Positions 18,850-27,785 are shown, counted from the first letter of the stretch. The stretch: DNA of 64,000 bases from an uncultured Kiloniellaceae bacterium (GCA_947493695.1 CANLSF010000001.1:310001-374000), one strand, 5' to 3'. The notes: a model not told the origin generated them from the letters alone. Numbers and translations: made by a program.

Positions 18850-19341
18850 ATGAAAACGACAATCATAATTTTCGCGCTGGTCTCGTCCTTGACAATTTCG
18901 GGAGTTGCCCACGCAGGGAAGTACGACAAGACTCTCAAAAGCGTTTTTGGTGCTGGCAAAGCGGCCACGTCATTTGCGAAGACAAGCCCCAAGGTTGTTG
19001 GCGTTCAGGCTGGCCGGGCATCAACACAGGCGGGATCATTCTCACGACAATTCAACAGTTCGTCTTCGAGTCTGAAAACCAACTTCAGCAATGCAAACCA
19101 GGCGAGAAGCTACCAGTCGCCAATGCGGGATAGTCTCGGAAACCTTCACAGCGGGACCACAAAGCTAGCAAATAATCCTGGCTATGCTGGGTTCAGGTTC
19201 GAAAGTCGGCAGTTGGTTACGCCGACCGGACAGAAGTACAAAACCACAAACATCATTGATAGTAAGAGTGCCATCATAGCGCCCCAAAGTGGTAAGGGTT
19301 ACCTCACAGGCAACGCTAACACGCGGTTTGGAAAACAGTGA
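18850..19341 (+). CDS. Small secreted Ser/Gln/Asn-rich protein of unknown function
   Basis: The ATG at 18850 follows an AGGAG site and opens a clear signal peptide (MKTTIIIFALVSSLTISGVA). The mature part, about 140 residues, is low in hydrophobics, basic, and rich in Ser, Thr, Asn and Gln, with no Cys. It lies 31 nt after the DUF1036-PDZ-like gene and ends the operon. I do not recognise the family; it could be a secreted substrate or surface component handled by the upstream proteins. Confidence 0.75.
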   Translation: MKTTIIIFALVSSLTISGVAHAGKYDKTLKSVFGAGKAATSFAKTSPKVVGVQAGRASTQAGSFSRQFNSSSSSLKTNFSNANQARSYQSPMRDSLGNLHSGTTKLANNPGYAGFRFESRQLVTPTGQKYKTTNIIDSKSAIIAPQSGKGYLTGNANTRFGKQ

Positions 19342-19654
19342 CAGTGTTGTCAGCTTGACGGGTGGTCTTAGCGCGGGTCTGTTACAAGTGTACCGAACAG
19401 GCCACGATCGTCGCGGTTCGCCAGACCGTCGTAGTTACTTCTTGATCTTGACGGAACGTATTGCAGGGAATGCCGTGATCTGTCTGGCCTTGATAACCAA
19501 AGCATTCAACGTAACTTCATGGACCCCGGCAACAAGAAATAGCTCACCGCCTTCCGGCTAGCCATAGGAAACTACCTCTGGGTGGCCGATAGGAGGTTTG
19601 GGCCGGCACCGCAGAAGATCGATCAGAAGACCTCTGAGGATTTCGTCGGTTTCC
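19342..19654. other. Noncoding gap between unknown module and korB
   Basis: Two convergent transcription units end here. I see no convincing gene, RNA or strong terminator hairpin. Composition is mixed, as expected at the edge of an acquired segment. No att-like direct repeat with the left edge was found by eye. Confidence 0.5.
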
Positions 19655-20653
19655 TCACTCAACCTCCCAGGTTCCGCCGTCGTGCAGCAGCGCTGAAAGC
19701 TCGTCCCGCGAGAGCGTGGTGAAGTGATTGCGGGCTTCCTGATCCGACCCATAATCGTTCACCGGATCGCAATAGAGCACACCCAGCGCCGTGGGCAGAT
19801 CGCCGCCTTCCATCGTCGAAAGCGCGCAGGCCAGCGCCCAGTTGGTTTCGTCGTGGATGCTTGCGAGCTTTTCAGCATCTCCACCGGCTTCGGTCAATTC
19901 CATCCGGCCGTTGCGGCTGTCGAAGACCAACCCCTTGTCGCGTTCCTTACCGAAGACCAGCGGCTCGCCATGGGCAACGCGGACCGTCTTTTCGAAGGAT
20001 TCCGCCTTGGTGGCCATCCCCGCCCAGACCGCATCGTTGTAAACAATGCAGTTCTGGAAAATCTCGACCAGGGACGCTCCCTTGTGCGCCTGCGCGCGGG
20101 TTAGAACCTCCGGCAGATGATCCAGCAAAGTATCCGCCGAACGGGCCACAAAACGCGCGCCTGCGCCCAGAGCCATGAGCGCCGCATTGACCGGACGATC
20201 CACCGAGCCACCCGGTGTCGAGGGCGAGCGGGTGCCGACAGACGAGGTCGGTGAATACTGGCCTTTGGTCAAGCCGTAGATCGCGTTGTTCAAGAGCAGC
20301 AGATTGAGGTCCATGTTCCGGCGCAGGGCATGAAGCAGGTGATTGCCGCCGATGGAGAGAAAGTCTCCGTCGCCGCCGACCACCCAAACATCCAGGTTCG
20401 GATTGGCCAGCTTGACCCCGGTCGCAACCGCGGGGGCGCGGCCATGGATCGTGTGGAAGCCGTAACTGTCCACATAGTAGGGAAAGCGCGCGGCACAGCC
20501 GATGCCCGAGACGAAAACCACCTCGTGCGGCGGACGGCCGATCTTGGCCAGAGTCGCGCGGACCGATTTCAGAATGGCGTAGTCGCCGCAGCCCGGGCAC
20601 CAGCGCACTTCCTGATCGGTGGTGAAGTCCTTCGCGGTCAATACCTGGTTCAT
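19655..20653 (-). CDS. korB: 2-oxoacid (2-oxoglutarate):ferredoxin oxidoreductase beta subunit
   Basis: The 332-residue beta subunit binds TPP and the single [4Fe-4S] cluster: WCPGCGDY gives Cys19 and Cys22, and a third Cys lies in SGIGCAARF. The TPP/Mg motif is VVGGDGDFLSIG with NNAIYGLTKGQYSPTS. With KorA it converts 2-oxoglutarate plus CoA to succinyl-CoA using ferredoxin. It overlaps the korA stop by 4 nt. No delta-type ferredoxin gene is adjacent. Confidence 0.92.
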   Translation of the reverse strand: MNQVLTAKDFTTDQEVRWCPGCGDYAILKSVRATLAKIGRPPHEVVFVSGIGCAARFPYYVDSYGFHTIHGRAPAVATGVKLANPNLDVWVVGGDGDFLSIGGNHLLHALRRNMDLNLLLLNNAIYGLTKGQYSPTSSVGTRSPSTPGGSVDRPVNAALMALGAGARFVARSADTLLDHLPEVLTRAQAHKGASLVEIFQNCIVYNDAVWAGMATKAESFEKTVRVAHGEPLVFGKERDKGLVFDSRNGRMELTEAGGDAEKLASIHDETNWALACALSTMEGGDLPTALGVLYCDPVNDYGSDQEARNHFTTLSRDELSALLHDGGTWEVE

Positions 20654-22542
20654 GACGCGCCTCCTTCGGTCTTATTGATCGCGGCCCTGATCGCCGCCTT
20701 GACGGTCGCGACCTTGAAGGGCTTTCCGGTCATCTGGTTGACACCTTCCGCCGGGATCAGGAACTCCGAACGCAGCAGCCGGCAAAGCTGACCAGAGTTC
20801 ATTTCCGCCACCAGCACATGGTCGAAGCCGCGCAACAGGTCTTCCAGTCCCGGTGCGAGGGGCGAAATGTGACGCAAATGGATATGCGCAACCTCTAGGC
20901 CCTCGTCGAGTAACTCCTTCACCGCCGCATTGAGCGCGCCGTAGGTGGAACCCCAGCCGACAATGGCGACCCGCCCGCGTTCCACGCCGCGCTCGACCTT
21001 GATCGGCGGTAACATCTCGGCGATCCGCGCGATCTTTTCGGTCCGCAGGTCGGTCATGGTCTGATGGTTGTCGGGGTCGTAGGAGATATGGCCGCTTCCA
21101 TCGGCCTTCTCGATGCCGCCGATACGATGCTGAAGCTCCGGTGTGCCCGGGCGGACCCAGGGCCGTGCGAGCGTTTTTTCATCGCGCGTGAAGGGCTGGA
21201 AGTTCTCCGGATCGACCCGGAAGTCAGGCGCGATATCGGGCAAGTCAGCCACATCAGGAATGCGCCAGGGCTCGGCGGCGTTAGCGATGTAGCCATCCGC
21301 CAGCACCATCACCGGCGTCATGTAACGGATCGCGATTGCCGCTGCATCCAGCATGGTCTGAAAACACTCCGCCGGGGTCGCGGGCGCCAGCACCGCGATG
21401 GGTGCTTCGCCGTGACGCCCGTAAAGCGCCATGGAGAGATCGGCCTGCTCGGCCTTGGTCGGCATGCCGGTGGAAGGTCCGGCGCGCTGCACATTGACCA
21501 CCACCAGCGGCAACTCAGTCGAAACCGCAAGACTCAAGGCTTCCGACTTCAGAGCGATGCCGGGACCCGAAGATCCGGTCACGCCGAGCGCGCCGCCATA
21601 GGACGCGCCGATGGCCGCCGTCGCCGCCGCGATTTCGTCCTCGGCCTGGAAGGTCACGATGCCTTTGCTGCGCAGGGCCGCCAAGGCATGCAGCAGGCCG
21701 GAGGCCGGTGTAATCGGATAGGAGCAGTAGGCGACCTTGATCCCGGCGCAACAGGCCGCCGCCGCCAGCCCCTTGGCCATAGCATCGATGCCGGTGATGC
21801 TGCGATAGGTGCCGGGCGCGAAGCTGGCTTCCAGCGGTTGCCCGACCACATCGCGGCCGATTTCCATGGTCTCGCCGAAGGCATGTCCGGCATTGAGCGC
21901 CGCCAGGTTCGCCGCCGCAACTTCGGGAATCCTGGCGAATTTCTCGGTAATCCACTTCTGTGTCTCGGCCCGCTTGCGCCCGAACATCCAGAAGGTCAGT
22001 CCCAGCGCCCAGAAATTCTTGGCCCGGTCGGCGACTTTCTTGCTGGCGCCGGTGTCCGCCACCGCTTCGCCGCAGCGTCGCGCGATATCGATCTTTAGAA
22101 CCTGATAGGTCGCGAGGGTATCGTCCTCCAGCGGGCTGACTTCATAGCCCGCCTTGGCCAGATTGCGCTTAGTGAAAGCCCCCTCATCGAGGATCACCAG
22201 ACCTCCGTCGCGCAGATCCGCCAGATTGGTTTTCAAGGCCGCCGGATTGAAGGAGATCAGCACATCGACTGCATCCCCCGGCGTCAGAACCTTCGGACCG
22301 CCGAATTGGATCTGAAAGGCCGAAACCCCGAACGTCGTCCCCACAGGGGCACGGATCTCGGCGGGAAAGTCCGGAAAGGTGATGAGATCATGACCGCTAA
22401 GGGCGGCGGATTTCGCAAACTCCGCGCCGAGAACCTGGACACCGTCACCGGAATCTCCGGCAAAACGGACAACGACCCGTTCGGGGGCCGCCTGATCATG
22501 GCTTCCCTGATCATCGATTGCGGCTGCGGCCTGACTACCCAT
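20650..22542 (-). CDS. korA: 2-oxoacid (2-oxoglutarate):ferredoxin oxidoreductase alpha subunit (gamma-alpha fusion)
   Basis: At 630 residues this is the fused type. The gamma domain occupies about 20-200 (VVVRFAGDSGDGVQVLGAEF), then the PYR-type alpha domain (CSYPITPASGLLHALA; FQAEDEIAAATAAIGASYGG), then the C-terminal transketolase-C domain (VAIVGWGSTYGALNAAVKEL). A GGAGG site precedes the ATG. It forms the cytoplasmic KorAB complex that can replace 2-oxoglutarate dehydrogenase in the TCA cycle at low oxygen. The 2-oxoglutarate assignment is by resemblance; pyruvate or branched-chain oxoacids are less likely. Confidence 0.9.
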   Translation of the reverse strand: MGSQAAAAIDDQGSHDQAAPERVVVRFAGDSGDGVQVLGAEFAKSAALSGHDLITFPDFPAEIRAPVGTTFGVSAFQIQFGGPKVLTPGDAVDVLISFNPAALKTNLADLRDGGLVILDEGAFTKRNLAKAGYEVSPLEDDTLATYQVLKIDIARRCGEAVADTGASKKVADRAKNFWALGLTFWMFGRKRAETQKWITEKFARIPEVAAANLAALNAGHAFGETMEIGRDVVGQPLEASFAPGTYRSITGIDAMAKGLAAAACCAGIKVAYCSYPITPASGLLHALAALRSKGIVTFQAEDEIAAATAAIGASYGGALGVTGSSGPGIALKSEALSLAVSTELPLVVVNVQRAGPSTGMPTKAEQADLSMALYGRHGEAPIAVLAPATPAECFQTMLDAAAIAIRYMTPVMVLADGYIANAAEPWRIPDVADLPDIAPDFRVDPENFQPFTRDEKTLARPWVRPGTPELQHRIGGIEKADGSGHISYDPDNHQTMTDLRTEKIARIAEMLPPIKVERGVERGRVAIVGWGSTYGALNAAVKELLDEGLEVAHIHLRHISPLAPGLEDLLRGFDHVLVAEMNSGQLCRLLRSEFLIPAEGVNQMTGKPFKVATVKAAIRAAINKTEGGAS

Positions 22543-23110
22543 GAGCAGGCCTCCTTCTCACATCTTTCAACAGCATGCTTTCCACCTCAAAAGCCAGCTG
22601 GCGAACCTTGCAGCGATGCCGTGACCGCCCGACCGGCTGTTCAAATTCCAAATCGCCTGCTCCCTGCGTTGATCCGGGAACACGGCGATATCTTCACCTC
22701 ACTCAATTCTCTCGTTCGCCCGGCCTTGCGGCCTAAGCGACACTTCAGACTTACAAAAACCAACTCTATAGTCAGTTTCGCTCCTGTCCTTGATCCAAAG
22801 CAAGCAACGCCTGTGCAGATCAGCCCCAGCCGCCGCGCATAGAGCGCGCCCTGCAGCCTTTGCAGAGCCAGGACACGAGCAAAACAGCCTCACAATCTCG
22901 CTAGCATACTAATGAGATAAATTACGTCATTCAATCTATATTTTGGCTGTTTTATGGGATTTTTCGAAAAATATGTTTTGCTATTTTTGTGTACGAAATA
23001 CCAAACAACTTACCGATCCCGTAACGAAACACACCACAGTCCTAGCGATCACTCTAAAGTGAAACCGATAATCGCGCGCAGACTGCCAGCCACAGACACA
23101 GGAGTTGGAA
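22543..23110. other. Noncoding divergent promoter region of korA and the glyoxalase-fold gene
   Basis: About 570 bp with no convincing gene on either strand. The part from about 22900 to 23060 is markedly AT-rich, as expected for promoters. A candidate FNR box at 22790-22803 is listed separately. Confidence 0.5.
22790..22803 (-). promoter_or_regulatory. Candidate FNR-type box upstream of korA
   Basis: TTGATCCAAAGCAA differs at one position from the FNR consensus TTGAT-N4-ATCAA. It lies about 250 bp upstream of the korA start, far for a classical activator site unless the leader is long. Oxygen control of a ferredoxin-dependent enzyme would make sense, but the site is short and may be chance. 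Confidence 0.3.
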
Positions 23111-23464
23111 ATGACCGTCAAACGCATCGTCACCAACATCTCGGCCCAAGACGTGACGGCGGCCCATGCCTTCTATCGCGATCTGCTTGGACTGGAAGTT
23201 CTGATGGACCAAGGCTGGATCGTGACCTTCGGATCCGATCAGCGCGCGCAGGTTCAGATCAGCGTCGCCAGTGAGGGTGGGTCGGGAACCGACGTGCCGG
23301 ATATTTCAATCGAGGTGGATGACATCGACGAGACCTACCGCCGCGCCAGGGCCGCAGGCTTTGAAATCACCTATGAACTCACTGACGAACCCTGGAATGT
23401 CCGCCGCTTCTATGTTCGTGATCCTCTGGGGAAACTCATCAACATCATGGCGCACAGTAAATAG
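23111..23464 (+). CDS. Glyoxalase/bleomycin-resistance (VOC) family protein
   Basis: The ATG at 23111 has an AGGAG site 6 nt upstream; an in-frame TTG at 23105 would overlap that site. The 117-residue protein is one VOC module pair: VKRIVTNISAQDVTAAHAFY at the start and YVRDPLGKLINIM at the end, with the metal-ligand Glu in SIEVDDIDE. Function is undefined (isomerase, dioxygenase or binding protein). It converges with the MarR gene, leaving 12 nt between stops. Confidence 0.85.
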   Translation: MTVKRIVTNISAQDVTAAHAFYRDLLGLEVLMDQGWIVTFGSDQRAQVQISVASEGGSGTDVPDISIEVDDIDETYRRARAAGFEITYELTDEPWNVRRFYVRDPLGKLINIMAHSK

Positions 23465-23476
23465 CCAGTACGGACG

Positions 23477-23938
23477 TTAAGCGCCGTAGAGCTTGCGCAG
23501 CAAACGGATCAAGGTCGTGCGTTCCCGGATATTGAGGGGTTTGAGGGTTTCCCTGGAAATCTGCAAACCCAGGGGGATCGCGGCGCAAACCGCCTGCTCG
23601 CCGTTTTCGGTCAGCTCGACAAAGTGTTTGCGTCCGTCATCGGGATCGGGCCGCCTAAAGGTCAGGGAACGTGCGGTGAGCCTGTCGACCACCCCTTTGA
23701 TGGTCGCTACATCCATAGCCGTTTGCCGCCCCAGCTCATTCTGCGGCAACGGCCCTTTCTCATAAAGCTTTGCCAGCACAGCAAAGCGCGTCGGAGTCAG
23801 GTCCTCCGGCATGAGGTCAGCGAAGACGCTGCCGTGTTTCTGAGACGCGACCCGCAGGATAAATCCAATCTGATCCTCCAGGAGGTAGTCAGACAGCGCG
23901 GCATCTTCGTCAGTCGTTCCTGCAGCCTCGTTTTTCAT
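23477..23938 (-). CDS. MarR family transcriptional regulator
   Basis: This 153-residue winged-helix protein has the MarR core: PTRFAVLAKLYEKGPLPQNE, recognition region GRQTAMDVATIKGVVDRL, and wing RRPDPDDGRKHFVELTE. MarR proteins respond to phenolics or oxidants and usually repress nearby genes. It begins only 19 nt after the dhaK stop in the same direction, so it may be the last gene of the large importer/kinase operon, or have its own promoter inside dhaK. Confidence 0.9.
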   Translation of the reverse strand: MKNEAAGTTDEDAALSDYLLEDQIGFILRVASQKHGSVFADLMPEDLTPTRFAVLAKLYEKGPLPQNELGRQTAMDVATIKGVVDRLTARSLTFRRPDPDDGRKHFVELTENGEQAVCAAIPLGLQISRETLKPLNIRERTTLIRLLRKLYGA

Positions 23939-23957
23939 GCTGCTGGTGTTACACCCT

Positions 23958-24950
23958 TTAGACGCCCCACCTCAAGGCCGCCGTATGGACCGGGGCATCC
24001 CAGTAGCCGAGCATCTCGTCATCCACCTTGGTCAGTGTGATCGAGCAGCCCGCCATGTCGAGTGAGGTGCAATAGTCGCCAACCAGAGACCGCGCAATGG
24101 TCAGGCCGCGTTCCTCACAAATCCTGCGCGCAGCATCGTAGACCAGGTAGAGCTCCATCAGCGGCGTTCCGCCCATGCCATTGACCAGCAGCAGCACTTG
24201 ATCGCCCGATGACAGCCCGCCATCCTTGCAGATGGCCTCGATCATCTCGGCGGCCAGCGCGTCGGCCTCCAGCAGCTTCACTCTGCGCCGTCCGGGCTCG
24301 CCGTGAATACCGACCCCCATCTCCATCTCGTCTTCGGCCAGCTCGAAGGTCGGCTTCCCGGCGGCTGGCACCGTGCAACTCGTCAGGGCCACACCCATGG
24401 TGCCGCTCGCTGCATTCACCCGATCCCCCAGGGCCTTGCAGGTTGCCAGGTCCGCACCCGCTTCCGCCGCTGCGCCGACGATCTTCTCGACAATCACCGT
24501 GCCCGCGACCCCGCGCCGGCCTTGCGTAAAAAGCGAGTCTTCCACCGCAACATCGTCGTTGGTCAGCACCGTGTCCTGATCGCCCTCATGCATCTCCGCC
24601 GCCATCTCGAAATTCATGACGTCGCCGGAATAATTCTTAACGATGAAAAGCACACCCGCCCCCGCATCGACAGCCTGTGCCGCCGCGAGCATCTGGTCGG
24701 GCGTGGAGGAGGTGAAAACCTCGCCCGGACAGGCCGCATCCAGCATACCCTGGCCGACAAAGCCCGCGTGCAGCGGCTCATGCCCCGAGCCGCCGCCGGA
24801 AATCAGCGCAACCTTGCCTTTGGGTGTGCCGCCCGCGCGCTGAACGAATTTCGGCTCCCAGTTCACCGAAACAATATCGCTGTGCGCCAGTCCGAAACCC
24901 CGCAGACTATCGGTCAGGGCACTATCGACGGAATTCATCAGCTTTTTCAT
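23958..24950 (-). CDS. dhaK: PEP-dependent dihydroxyacetone kinase, substrate-binding subunit DhaK
   Basis: I start at the ATG at 24950 (MKKLMNSVDSAL): GGAGGA lies 9 nt upstream, whereas the in-frame ATG at 24959 is too close to it. The 330-residue DhaK carries GGGSGHEPLHAGFVGQG and, near residue 216, the His of GIHGEPG that binds dihydroxyacetone as a hemiaminal. With DhaL it transfers phosphate to the ketose. It is the twelfth gene of an operon that begins with an ABC binding protein. DhaK paralogues also act on other trioses or tetroses, so dihydroxyacetone is likely but not proven. Confidence 0.92.
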   Translation of the reverse strand: MKKLMNSVDSALTDSLRGFGLAHSDIVSVNWEPKFVQRAGGTPKGKVALISGGGSGHEPLHAGFVGQGMLDAACPGEVFTSSTPDQMLAAAQAVDAGAGVLFIVKNYSGDVMNFEMAAEMHEGDQDTVLTNDDVAVEDSLFTQGRRGVAGTVIVEKIVGAAAEAGADLATCKALGDRVNAASGTMGVALTSCTVPAAGKPTFELAEDEMEMGVGIHGEPGRRRVKLLEADALAAEMIEAICKDGGLSSGDQVLLLVNGMGGTPLMELYLVYDAARRICEERGLTIARSLVGDYCTSLDMAGCSITLTKVDDEMLGYWDAPVHTAALRWGV

Positions 24951-24992
24951 TTTTTGCATTCCTCCCTACAGGGCAAAAATCAGCCGCCGCTA

Positions 24993-25460
24993 TCAACCGC
25001 CCTCACGCGCAAGAGCGATCATTTTAGCGGCGATGTCCTCAATGGCCTCGGCCAGACGTTCCTGTTTCCCAGGATCTTCGAAGTCCGGCAGTTCGATCAT
25101 GACAATGCGCTTCCCGGAAACCTCCTCGGATTCCAGCGCAGCGGCCTGGTTGGGGTGCGCGATCCGGTAAGCGTCCAGGAAGCCGGCACGCTCCTCCGGC
25201 GAGAAATGGCAGATCTTGAAAATCGAGGCGACATGTGGGGCAGGCAACGGCACACGTAACGCCGGATTGGTGATCTGCGAGACGAAACTCTTATGGGTTC
25301 CCAGCGCCTTGGCAATGCGCTGACGGGTCCCGGAGGGCCGCCGGTCGATGAACTCCCGCAGGATCTGTTTGTAGGTCGCAACGGTCTGGTCCGCTGCAGG
25401 TTTCGCCCCCCCGCTATTGCGGTTGGCTGGCCGGGGACTGGCGGGCTTCGAATCAGCCAT
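24993..25460 (-). CDS. Small helix-turn-helix protein embedded in the dha operon
   Basis: About 155 residues from the ATG at 25460, which overlaps the EI stop by 8 nt (ATGGCTGA). After a Pro/Ser/Ala-rich 25-residue tail, residues about 28-60 look like a helix-turn-helix (RQRIAKALGTHKSFVSQITN). A helical region with SPEERAGFLDAYRIAHP follows, then a strand-helix unit (IVMIELPDFEDPGKQERL). I do not know a named family. It could be an autoregulator of the operon or a sensor of PTS phosphorylation state. Confidence 0.75.
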   Translation of the reverse strand: MADSKPASPRPANRNSGGAKPAADQTVATYKQILREFIDRRPSGTRQRIAKALGTHKSFVSQITNPALRVPLPAPHVASIFKICHFSPEERAGFLDAYRIAHPNQAAALESEEVSGKRIVMIELPDFEDPGKQERLAEAIEDIAAKMIALAREGG

Positions 25461-27057
25461 ACCGCCGCACCGCAAGCTTGACCCGTCCTACCTGCGCAGG
25501 CGCAACCGAAAGCCGCCGCAAACCGCAATCCAGCAGATCGGGTATCCTTTCGGGATCCGACGCCATGTCGCCGCAGAGGCTAACCTCGACGCCCATCCGC
25601 GCCGCAGCCTCAACCGTCCGGCGGATCAGTTCCAGAACTGCCGGATTCTTTGGATTGGCCAGCCTGGTCACCGCGGGATTATCCCGCGCACAGGCCGTGG
25701 TGTATTGAATAAGGTCATTGGAGCCGATCGAAAAGAAGTCCACCTTGAAACGCTCCGCCGTCAAGGCAGCAGCAGGTACCTCGACCATCATACCAATTTG
25801 CGGGCGGGCGTGTGCAACCCCTTCGGCGGCAAGTTCGGATAGGACAGCATTAAGCAGCGCCCGAACCGCGTCCACTTCTTCCGGCACGGTCACCATGGGG
25901 ATCATAATCTTGAGCGGACCAAGCGCTGCAGCTCTGGCGAGCGCACGCAACTGCTGCTTCAGGACCTCAGGCGTTATGAGAGACAGGCGCACACCGCGCA
26001 GCCCCAGAAAAGGGTTACTCTCGTCATCGACAGTCACCCCGGGGATCGGCTTATCGCCCCCTGCATCGAGCGTTCGGATAATCACCGGACGTCCCTCGGC
26101 CCAGGTCACGAGATCACGGTAGACTTCGTACTGTTTTTGCGCGTCAGGAAGCATCCCGTCGCTGAAGAGAAATTCCGTCCGCGTCAGACCGATTCCATCA
26201 CACTGCGCAACCGGCACCTCAGCCAGAACCCGGGGATCGTCCGCGTTGATCAGGATCTCGACGTGCTCGCCGCGCGCCGTGGCTGCAGCCTCGCCAATCA
26301 AAGACCGCGCCGCCGCGTCGTCAGCCTTGCGGGCGTGCAAACGGCCGGCGATTTCCTCAAGGGTCCCGGGTGTCGGTCCGAGGATCAATCGTCCGCTCTC
26401 AGCATCCAGCACAGCCGGGCAGGCCTCCTGCAGTGTCTCAAGCGCATCTTCCAATCCGACCACAAGCGGAATACCGCGGGCGCGGGCTAGAATGGCAACA
26501 TGGCTGGTCGGGCTGCCGCCGCAAAGCGCTGCACCTCGGTAAACGCTCCAATCCAGTTCCAGAAACCGCGAAGGTGTCAGGTCACGGGCAACTATTATGT
26601 CGCCATCCAGTTCGATCCGCGCAGGCTCCTTACCCTGCAGAACGGAGAGAACCCGGTCTCTCAGGTCAAGAAGGTCGTCGGCGCGCGCCCGGAAATAGTC
26701 GTCCTCGCCCTCGCGGTACTCGACGATCTCGCCGTCAATGACTCTCATCCAGGCCTGATCCGCAGGTAGCCCGGTCTCGACAGCGGCATAAACCGGCGCC
26801 AGCAGATCCTCATCTTCGAGAAGCGCGGTTTGAAACTCCAGAATCTCTGCACCCATCTCGTCCTGGGACTGGGCCAGCTTGTCGAGCTGCTCCGAGGCAT
26901 GCGCAATCGCCTGCACGAGCACGCCACGTTCTTCCCCGGGCGACCCCGCAGCCCGATGCACATGCGCTGACGAGACCAATGGCACGGCACGGCCCACAAC
27001 AAGGCCGTCCGCTGCGCAGACGCCTTCAAGAATGCGTTCGCCCGAAGTCTCAGTCAT
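25453..27057 (-). CDS. Phosphoenolpyruvate-protein phosphotransferase (EI) dedicated to Dha kinase
   Basis: From the ATG at 27057 the protein is about 534 residues, near the usual EI length. The phospho-His is in GGSPTSHVAILARARG near residue 186. The PEP-binding barrel shows TRTEFLFSDGMLP, RTLDAGGDKP, and the proton-donor Cys in SLCGDMASDPE. It takes phosphate from PEP and passes it to the adjacent HPr. In E. coli this module is fused into DhaM; here it is a separate gene in the same operon. Confidence 0.92.
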   Translation of the reverse strand: MTETSGERILEGVCAADGLVVGRAVPLVSSAHVHRAAGSPGEERGVLVQAIAHASEQLDKLAQSQDEMGAEILEFQTALLEDEDLLAPVYAAVETGLPADQAWMRVIDGEIVEYREGEDDYFRARADDLLDLRDRVLSVLQGKEPARIELDGDIIVARDLTPSRFLELDWSVYRGAALCGGSPTSHVAILARARGIPLVVGLEDALETLQEACPAVLDAESGRLILGPTPGTLEEIAGRLHARKADDAAARSLIGEAAATARGEHVEILINADDPRVLAEVPVAQCDGIGLTRTEFLFSDGMLPDAQKQYEVYRDLVTWAEGRPVIIRTLDAGGDKPIPGVTVDDESNPFLGLRGVRLSLITPEVLKQQLRALARAAALGPLKIMIPMVTVPEEVDAVRALLNAVLSELAAEGVAHARPQIGMMVEVPAAALTAERFKVDFFSIGSNDLIQYTTACARDNPAVTRLANPKNPAVLELIRRTVEAAARMGVEVSLCGDMASDPERIPDLLDCGLRRLSVAPAQVGRVKLAVRRYG

Positions 27058-27084
27058 GGTCCTCATCACACATCACGATCACAT

Positions 27085-27399
27085 CTACTCGGCATCAAAG
27101 TCGCGCTCGATCAAAGCAACCAGGGCATTGACCGCCTCGCTGGCCTGCGCCCCCTCTGCCCGAACGAAGAGAATTTCTCCACTGCCGGCCTTCAGCTTCA
27201 TCACCGCATTCGGCGATTTGGCATTGACCCACTTACCCTCTTCACCCGCCCGAATCTCGACCGTCGCCTCGTGTGTTTTAGCAAGCTTGGTCAACTTAAC
27301 CGCAGGACGGGCATGCAGTCCCGTTGGATCCAGAATCTTTGCCTGTCCGCTGGCGGCAGGTTGATTGGGATCAGCACTTTCCGCAGGTGCATCGGTCAT
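27085..27399 (-). CDS. HPr-like phosphocarrier protein of the Dha phosphorelay
   Basis: The 104-residue protein has a 20-residue acidic, Pro/Ala-rich N-terminal extension and then a full HPr domain: the phospho-His is His29 in DPTGLHARPAVKL. The usual Ser46-region motif reads VNAKSPNAVMKLKAGSG, in which the regulatory Ser is preserved in position. It relays phosphate from EI to the DhaM EIIA domain. It overlaps the dhaM stop by 4 nt. Confidence 0.9.
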   Translation of the reverse strand: MTDAPAESADPNQPAASGQAKILDPTGLHARPAVKLTKLAKTHEATVEIRAGEEGKWVNAKSPNAVMKLKAGSGEILFVRAEGAQASEAVNALVALIERDFDAE

Positions 27400-27785
27400 G
27401 ACAGAAATTCCTCCGCGGTCGCGCGCACCTCATCCAGACTTCCGCCGCCCGCGGCTTCCGTGGCCGCCATCACCGCGCCTTCAACAATCGGTGCGTTGCA
27501 GATCACGATCGCGTTCTGGCGCTCTTCATCCATCATTTCGATCGCCATTTCGCTATTGGTTTCCGCGCCGCCGAGGTCCACCAGAACCGCCACGCCCTGG
27601 GCGCCGAAGACCGAATCAATCGCGTTGTGAATAGTGGCCACGTCGGTTCCCAGGCCGCCTTCGGCATTGCCACCGCAATAGGCAACCCTGACTTCATCAC
27701 CGACCATCTCCCGCACCATATCCGCCGTACCCTTGGCGACGTTCGGCGAGTGGGACACGATCACGATGCCAACAAAATTCGACAT
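27396..27785 (-). CDS. dhaM: Dha kinase phosphotransfer subunit DhaM (EIIA-Man-like)
   Basis: Starting at 27785 (MSNFVGIVIVSHSP), the 129-residue protein is only the EIIA domain, with the phospho-His at residue 12 in VSHSPNVAKGTADM. GGLGTDVATIHNAI and VAVLVDLGGAETNSE are typical of DhaM. It phosphorylates the ADP bound in DhaL. E. coli DhaM has EIIA, HPr and EI in one chain; this operon has the three as separate consecutive genes. Confidence 0.92.
   Translation of the reverse strand: MSNFVGIVIVSHSPNVAKGTADMVREMVGDEVRVAYCGGNAEGGLGTDVATIHNAIDSVFGAQGVAVLVDLGGAETNSEMAIEMMDEERQNAIVICNAPIVEGAVMAATEAAGGGSLDEVRATAEEFLS

Noticed and set aside
19289-19561. 90-codon frame past the small secreted-protein gene
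   Set aside because: It starts inside the previous gene in another frame and has no recognisable composition or signals.
14077-19654. Genomic island with att sites around the unknown module
   Set aside because: No integrase, tRNA or flanking direct repeat was visible by eye, so I do not call defined island ends.
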